Positions 59,397 through 64,000 of a DNA stretch of 64,000 nucleotides are shown here, piece by piece. The translations under genes were made by a program, and so were the position numbers. This stretch comes from Canna indica (lineage: Eukaryota; Streptophyta; Magnoliopsida; Zingiberales; Cannaceae). The stretch covers positions 21,646,001 to 21,710,000 of the forward strand of contig CP136893.1 of the NCBI GenBank assembly GCA_034359265.1. Direction: 5' to 3'. The notes under the pieces were generated by a model. The model worked only from the letters and a program-made list of their open reading frames with translations. It had not been told where the DNA came from and ran no database searches. Each line of letters starts with the position of its first letter. The first letter of the stretch is position 1.

Positions 59397-59700
59397 CATT
59401 ACAACAAACTAGATTAATTTTGACACCTCTTCACGGTAAAATTTCGATGCCAACACTAGCCGAAACGTGTATATGGACAACAACAAAAATGTCAATAGAT
59501 AATGACGACAACTGAAATGTAATATTTCGACACCGGCTCAGGCGTTGAAATTTTTTAAAAAGCATTATTTTAACATACCGACGCCTATCAGAGGCGCCGA
59601 TATGTTAATTTTTTAATTTTAAAAAATAAAAGCCAGGAATTTCGCTGCAATGCACGTAGCGGAATCCCAAGAGCCACCGCACAAGGAATTCCAATTCCGC
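59397..59700. repeat. possible degenerate CACTA-like end
   Basis: CATTACAACAAACTAGATTA is one base from a CACTACAACAAA terminus and is followed by short words TTTCGA(T/C)GCC and GACACCGGC/GGCGTCGG-like repeats to about 59610 (CGACGCCTATCAGAGGCGCCG is an inverted motif). The other end was not located. Confidence 0.35.
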
Positions 59701-59758
59701 GTGTGACAGAATTCGAGCAGGCACATTTCAGAGAGAGAGAGAGAACAAACAAGTCCTA

Positions 59759-60463
59759 GGTCTCGTTTGATTGACATAGAAAATAATTTTTGCACAAAAT
59801 TATAATTCTCATGAATTTACTTATCATGTGTATTTTTTGAAAGTACCTAAAAAGTATTTGATTGACAAGAAGTTAATTCATAGGACGTGTAACTTTCCAC
59901 CTACAATATGTTTGGTTGACATGAGTACTTCCCATGAAGTACATATGAAATGACCAATATATTATTTTTATAAATTAATATTTTAATTTATATGTATTAG
60001 TATATATGAAAAAATAAATTTTATTTGTAAATTAATATTATAATATATATATATATAATATAAAATAATTTTTTTGTATATATAATTAATATAGTATATA
60101 CTTTATTATATTAAAAAAAATTGTAATTAATATGAAAATTATATATTTTACTAAATAAAATAAATATGTGAAGAATGCAAGGATTATCTAATCTATTAAT
60201 GTTGACAACATAAATTATAAATTTTATATTAAATGCAAATATAAGGTCAATATTGATTTTTTCTTTTAAATACAATTCAGGAAGTGCAACTTATCTATGA
60301 TCCCCTAGATAAGTTACTCTCTGCATTTTGCATAAAATTACACTTACTGAAGAAATTGTACTTCATGCAAAATGTGAAAGTACATGTGTCAACCAAACAA
60401 GAGTTCTTTGGGCTACTTCCTTGGAAGTACAACTTACATGAAGTTGTGTCAACCAAACGAGGT
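59759..60463. mobile_element. TIR-type non-autonomous element, 'GGTCTCGTTTG(A/G)TTGACA' family, copy 1
   Basis: Left end GGTCTCGTTTGATTGACATA; right end TGTGTCAACCAAACGAGG is its imperfect inverse. Next to each end lie GAAGTACC/GGAAGTAC words. The interior is AT-rich, non-coding. A second copy with the same ends lies at 61721-63013. Confidence 0.65.
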
Positions 60464-60910
60464 CTTAAAAAAATAACATATCAAACTAATGCGACTTTAT
60501 CTGCCCAACTAATTTCGAATTTGCTGATTTTAATTGAACAAGAATATATATAAAAAATTTAAGAAAAAAAAAACTCAACTAACCTTAGTTCACTTATATA
60601 TTTAACAAGTAATCCTATACATAATTATTAAAGAGGTAATTTCTATGGCTAATTAAAGTGAATAATATGATATGGAATGAATAGTTATTTTAATTGAAGA
60701 ACACATTTGATCAAATATGGAGTTTCTTTGGTTAGAGAAAATTACATGGGTAACCGTGAAATAGATTTTTTTTTGCCTTTTATTTGATTGATAAAAAATA
60801 GATAAAATGGGAGGAATTCTATTTTTCACCCAATACAAAAAAGTAATTTACCCACCTCCTAAATTTATTTTGTATTTTTTATAATAAGTAGACGTAGGAA
60901 TCATTTAAGT
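60464..60910. other. AT-rich spacer between two small elements
   Basis: Nothing beyond AT-rich sequence and short non-conserved frames. Confidence 0.35.
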
Positions 60911-61663
60911 GCAATTACCCAAAATCATAATTTGGATATAAAATTTTTTCAGATCCATAATATAGATCTCAATTTTCCCGAAGCCATAACTAAATGGTCA
61001 AAGTTTCGAATTTGTCCTCTATTTCAAAACATGATTTTCCCATTTACTAATTAATTTTTTTAAAAAAAATCTTTAAGTGGTTCAAAATAAAATATTATTA
61101 TTATTATTCATAATTTATTTATTTATTAGTAATTCATATTAATATTATAGTAGATAAAAATTTATTTTAGTGGCTTATAATATTATTATTTTATTTTAAA
61201 ATATTTAAAATATTTTTTAAAAAAATTTAAATGCTTAAATTATACACTTATTAAGTAAAATTCAACGTGAATTAATTTTTTAACAATCGTTTTAGTATTC
61301 TTTTTAGTGTCTAAAAATATTTTAGTAGTCAAAATTATTATTTTTTATTTTTTTATTGTAAAAGTATTTAAGTGCATAAATCTATAAAATAATATTACTA
61401 TTAGTTACTAAAATAAAATTTTATATACTATAATATTAATATCAATTGCTAAAAATAATAATTATAAATAATAATAATAATATTTTATTTTGAGCTATTT
61501 ATAGACTATTAGAAAAATCTTTAATTAGTAAAGGGAGAATCATATTTTGAAATGAAGGTTAAATCTGAATCTTTGGTCATTTAGTTATGGATTTAAAAAA
61601 ATCAGAATCCATATTATGGATCTGGGAAGACCCTATGTCCAAATTATGATTTTGAGTAATTGC
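60911..61663. mobile_element. foldback MITE, about 165-bp inverted arms
   Basis: Left arm (GCAATTACCCAAAATCATAA, CAGATCCATAATATAGATCT, AAGCCATAACTAAATGG, CATGATTTTCCC) is mirrored by the right arm (GGGAGAATCATATTTTG, CATTTAGTTATGGATT, ATCCATATTATGGATCTGG, AAATTATGATTTTGAGTAAT). The AT-rich centre is also roughly self-complementary around 61288. No coding. A fragment of the same family is at 25130-25245. Confidence 0.75.
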
Positions 61664-61720
61664 TTATCATTTAATGCATAACTAAAACACATAGGTAACA
61701 AGTTATTATATTATATTATA

Positions 61721-63013
61721 GGTCTCGTTTGGTTGACATAGGAATTAACTTTATCTAGAAAATTATAATTTTCATGAATTAATTTTAATTTCACATGTAT
61801 TTCCTCGGAAGTACCCAAAAAATATTTGGTTGACAAGATATTAATTCGTAGAAAGTGTAACTTCTCATGAATTAACTTCTCACATGTTTGGTTGACATGT
61901 ATACTCTTCAAGAAGTACACATCCAATGACCAATATTTTTTTTTATATAAATTAATATATTTTTGACCAAACTACGGGGAATGACTCTTTTGGGATAAAC
62001 AATTTAAAATTTGATCATCCATATAATGTTAAGAAAAAATGATCATATTTTGCATGAGTGGACAAAAAAACCCTTTTGTACCAGATTTTGAGGTAACCTG
62101 ATCTTGTAATTTGGTCACAAATCCAGGATAATCTGTCATAATCAAGGAGTGATTCCAAACAAAATTGGTGGAAATATTATTGAAATTTAAAAATTTTCAC
62201 TAAACTTAAGGGACACATTGTTACATACATGCTCATTTTCATATTTGCATGTGGCAATCAACATAATACTCTTAAATATTCTCTTCGAATGTGTGACATC
62301 AATACTAATAACATGATGTATAAACTAGCTCCTTAAAATCCCGGATCAAATAAAGAAAACATAGATACTAAGATATAGTGTTTTGTCTTTGTCCCTGATT
62401 GTTGACTCCATTGGCGGATTATCCCCCGGGATTGTCCTAGATTGTCAACATTCATGCAATGTTGTTGTCTTTGTCCCTTGTTATTGGCATATGTACATGT
62501 TGTCTTAGGTTGGTGACACTTACAAGTTGTTGAAACAAACACATATCCATCATTCGGGTATCCATGAGGATAGTTTTGTCCAAAAATATATCTTTTCCCT
62601 TGTTCAGATTTTATTAAGCTTAGAAGGAGAGTCATTTTTTGAAATATCTTTTTAATTTGTGTCATTAAAAAAAATGCCAATATATATATATAAACATATA
62701 TAGTATAATTTTTCATATACAATGAATATTATATAAAAAATTAATTTTTATTCGTAGTTAATATAAAAAAATTACATATTTTGTCCATGAAAAAAAATAA
62801 ATAGATCAAAAAATTATGAATTTCTAATATCATAATATTGATAACATAAAATATAAAATTAGCATTAAACGTGAAGATGGAGATAATTTTTTTTCTTTCA
62901 AATACAATGCATGAAGTGTAACTTACCTAGGGAACCTAGGCAAGTTAGCCTATTTTGACTACTTTCTTGGGAAGTACAACTCCATGCAAAAAGTTGGGTC
63001 AACCAAAAGAGGG
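61721..63013. mobile_element. TIR-type non-autonomous element, same family as 59759-60463, copy 2
   Basis: Left end GGTCTCGTTTGGTTGACATA, right end GTTGGGTCAACCAAAAGAGG. The outer 200 bp on each side parallels copy 1 (ACATGTATTTCC...GGAAGTACCC; AAATACAATGCATGAAGTG). The middle (about 61965-62750) is extra compared with copy 1 and may be a further insertion. It includes an open minus-strand frame at 62333-62722 of no recognised family. Confidence 0.6.
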
Positions 63014-63929
63014 TTATATTAATTATATTATATCATTTTGTATTAACATGATATTGTCATGATTAATATAATTTTAACGGGAAGATATTTTAGTCATTTA
63101 AATTGTATATTCTAAAAAATAAATAATTGAACCAAATAAAATATAGAAAGTTAATTCCTAAAAGTTGCGATTCATTTATGCTAATTTATTTTAGCATTTT
63201 CCAAATAAGTTCATAAGGGAATTCTGCAACTCTCACGAATAATTCTAATTCTGGTATGAACTAAACAATGTCATATATAGCACTCCCTTTATTCCATATT
63301 AAGTGATTTTTTAGGCTTTGACACATAGATTAAGAAAACTATTTAATAGCCTAATTTCTAGTAAAATAATTTTTTTTGACTAAATTACTCATAGTGTGTG
63401 ACCCTTAATATTCTCAATGAAGGCTCTATTGGTTGACCTTTAATATTTTCTTGTATTGTACATCATTTATGAGAGAAACTTTTATTAAAGGTTAAAATTG
63501 GTAAAAAGAAATTAATACTATATTGGAAGTTTAAAGTGTCACTTAATATGAAATTTAAAAAAAATCTAAAAAATCATTTATTGTAGAAGAGAGGGAGTAT
63601 AATATAAGTGCATATTTATTTCATCTGATTTGTAGGACAAATAAGATTTGGGAAATAATCCACCATTTTTATGTCAAATGTTGAATTTCAAAAAGGATAT
63701 ATATAACTACATTTAACTTTGGATATAGTGGGATATAGATATATCCCGAAGGGCTGAGAATTAAAATCTAAGAAATTATTGAGAACTACATAATATTAAA
63801 GTCACACGAGTGTTGTCTCTCGACGTCCCTTGCATTTGGTGAGGCTGCTTCTTCTTCTCCTTCTCCACCTTTGCAAAGAAGTACGATTTTTTATTCTCCT
63901 CTTGTTCTATTTTTTCTCCTCTCCTCGAT
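63014..63929. other. AT-rich intergenic DNA
   Basis: No gene recognised. Contains CACTCCCTTTATTCCATATTAAGTG (63281) and, inverted, CACTTAATATGAAA...GAGGGAGTAT (63538-63600). These look like the two ends of a Stowaway/Mariner-type MITE ('CTCCCT...GGGAGTA') about 320 bp long at 63283-63600. The last 100 bases are pyrimidine-rich. Confidence 0.45.
63283..63600. mobile_element. Stowaway (Tc1/mariner-like) MITE
   Basis: The left end CTCCCTTTATTCCATATTAAGTG and the right end, read on the other strand, ACTCCCTCTCTTCTACAATAAATG are imperfect inverted ends with the CTCCCTC signature of plant Stowaway elements. The interior, including CACTTAATATGAAATTTAAA, is AT-rich and non-coding. A TA target site is plausible at the right (AGTATAATA). 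Ends are by eye. Confidence 0.6.
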
Positions 63930-64000
63930 CACTACAACAAATTAAGGTAATATGGATCCTTTTTTTATTGAGAAACTAACTCTTTTTTAGAGGCTAAATA
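63930..64000. mobile_element. terminus of a CACTA-type element running off the window
   Basis: CACTACAACAAATTAAGG is a typical CACTA-superfamily terminal inverted repeat, preceded by host-like DNA. The rest of the element lies beyond 64000. Confidence 0.5.

Noticed and set aside
1..64000. tRNA, rRNA, snRNA or organelle-derived genes
   Set aside because: I looked for A/B-box plus cloverleaf patterns and conserved rRNA or organelle stretches by eye and found none that I could support.

Overview
The window is nuclear DNA of a flowering plant. The evidence is four intact plant gene families with spliceosomal introns (a TMK receptor kinase, a NUDT25/26/27-type Nudix hydrolase, an NDR1/HIN1-like protein and the decapping factor DCP1), set in AT-rich, transposon-filled intergenic DNA. 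The strongly GC-rich, single-exon NHL gene beside AT-rich spacers, and the large SIRE-type Copia elements, suggest a monocot, possibly a Zingiberales-type commelinid. That is inference only.

Layout. 1-33300 is the gene-bearing part: TMK kinase (2052-5019, +, one intron); Nudix hydrolase (6884-10283, -, six coding exons); a broken PLAC8/DUF2985-like remnant (about 10697-11330, +); a repeat block at 11.6-21 kb containing a 5.1 kb non-autonomous LTR retrotransposon nested in a solo SIRE-like LTR; the NHL gene (22950-23588, +); and DCP1 (26571-33293, -, eight coding exons). All splice junctions were placed by hand from GT/AG signals and family conservation, and all reading frames close.

33.9-57 kb is a stack of nested transposons. 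A LINE (L1-type) carries its endonuclease part at 35.4-35.86 kb and its reverse transcriptase/zf-RVT part at 53.7-56.9 kb. The two parts are separated by about 17.8 kb of SIRE-lineage Copia DNA. Within that block, one degenerate SIRE element (gag fragment at 37493, gag-pol 47456-51489, 3' LTR 52440-53704) is split inside gag by a second, gag-only SIRE-like element (37680-47455). The 5-bp duplication CCCTC is still perfect on both sides, and the outer gag frame reads across the junction once the insert is ignored. The inner element holds an inverted LTR fragment and a truncated CACTA element (DUF4216 and Transposase_24 genes). The outer element also carries a 503-bp exact-centre palindrome with TG..CA ends and an ATGTC duplication. 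A 969-bp CACTA derivative with ACA duplication sits in the LINE.

57-64 kb has no convincing gene. It contains a LINE fragment, several TIR or foldback elements, and the start of another CACTA-type element at the window edge.

The four host genes are not functionally linked to one another in any way the sequence shows: cell-surface auxin/brassinosteroid-type signalling (TMK), organellar nucleotide hydrolysis (Nudix), membrane or defence-related LEA_2 protein (NHL), and cytoplasmic mRNA decapping (DCP1).
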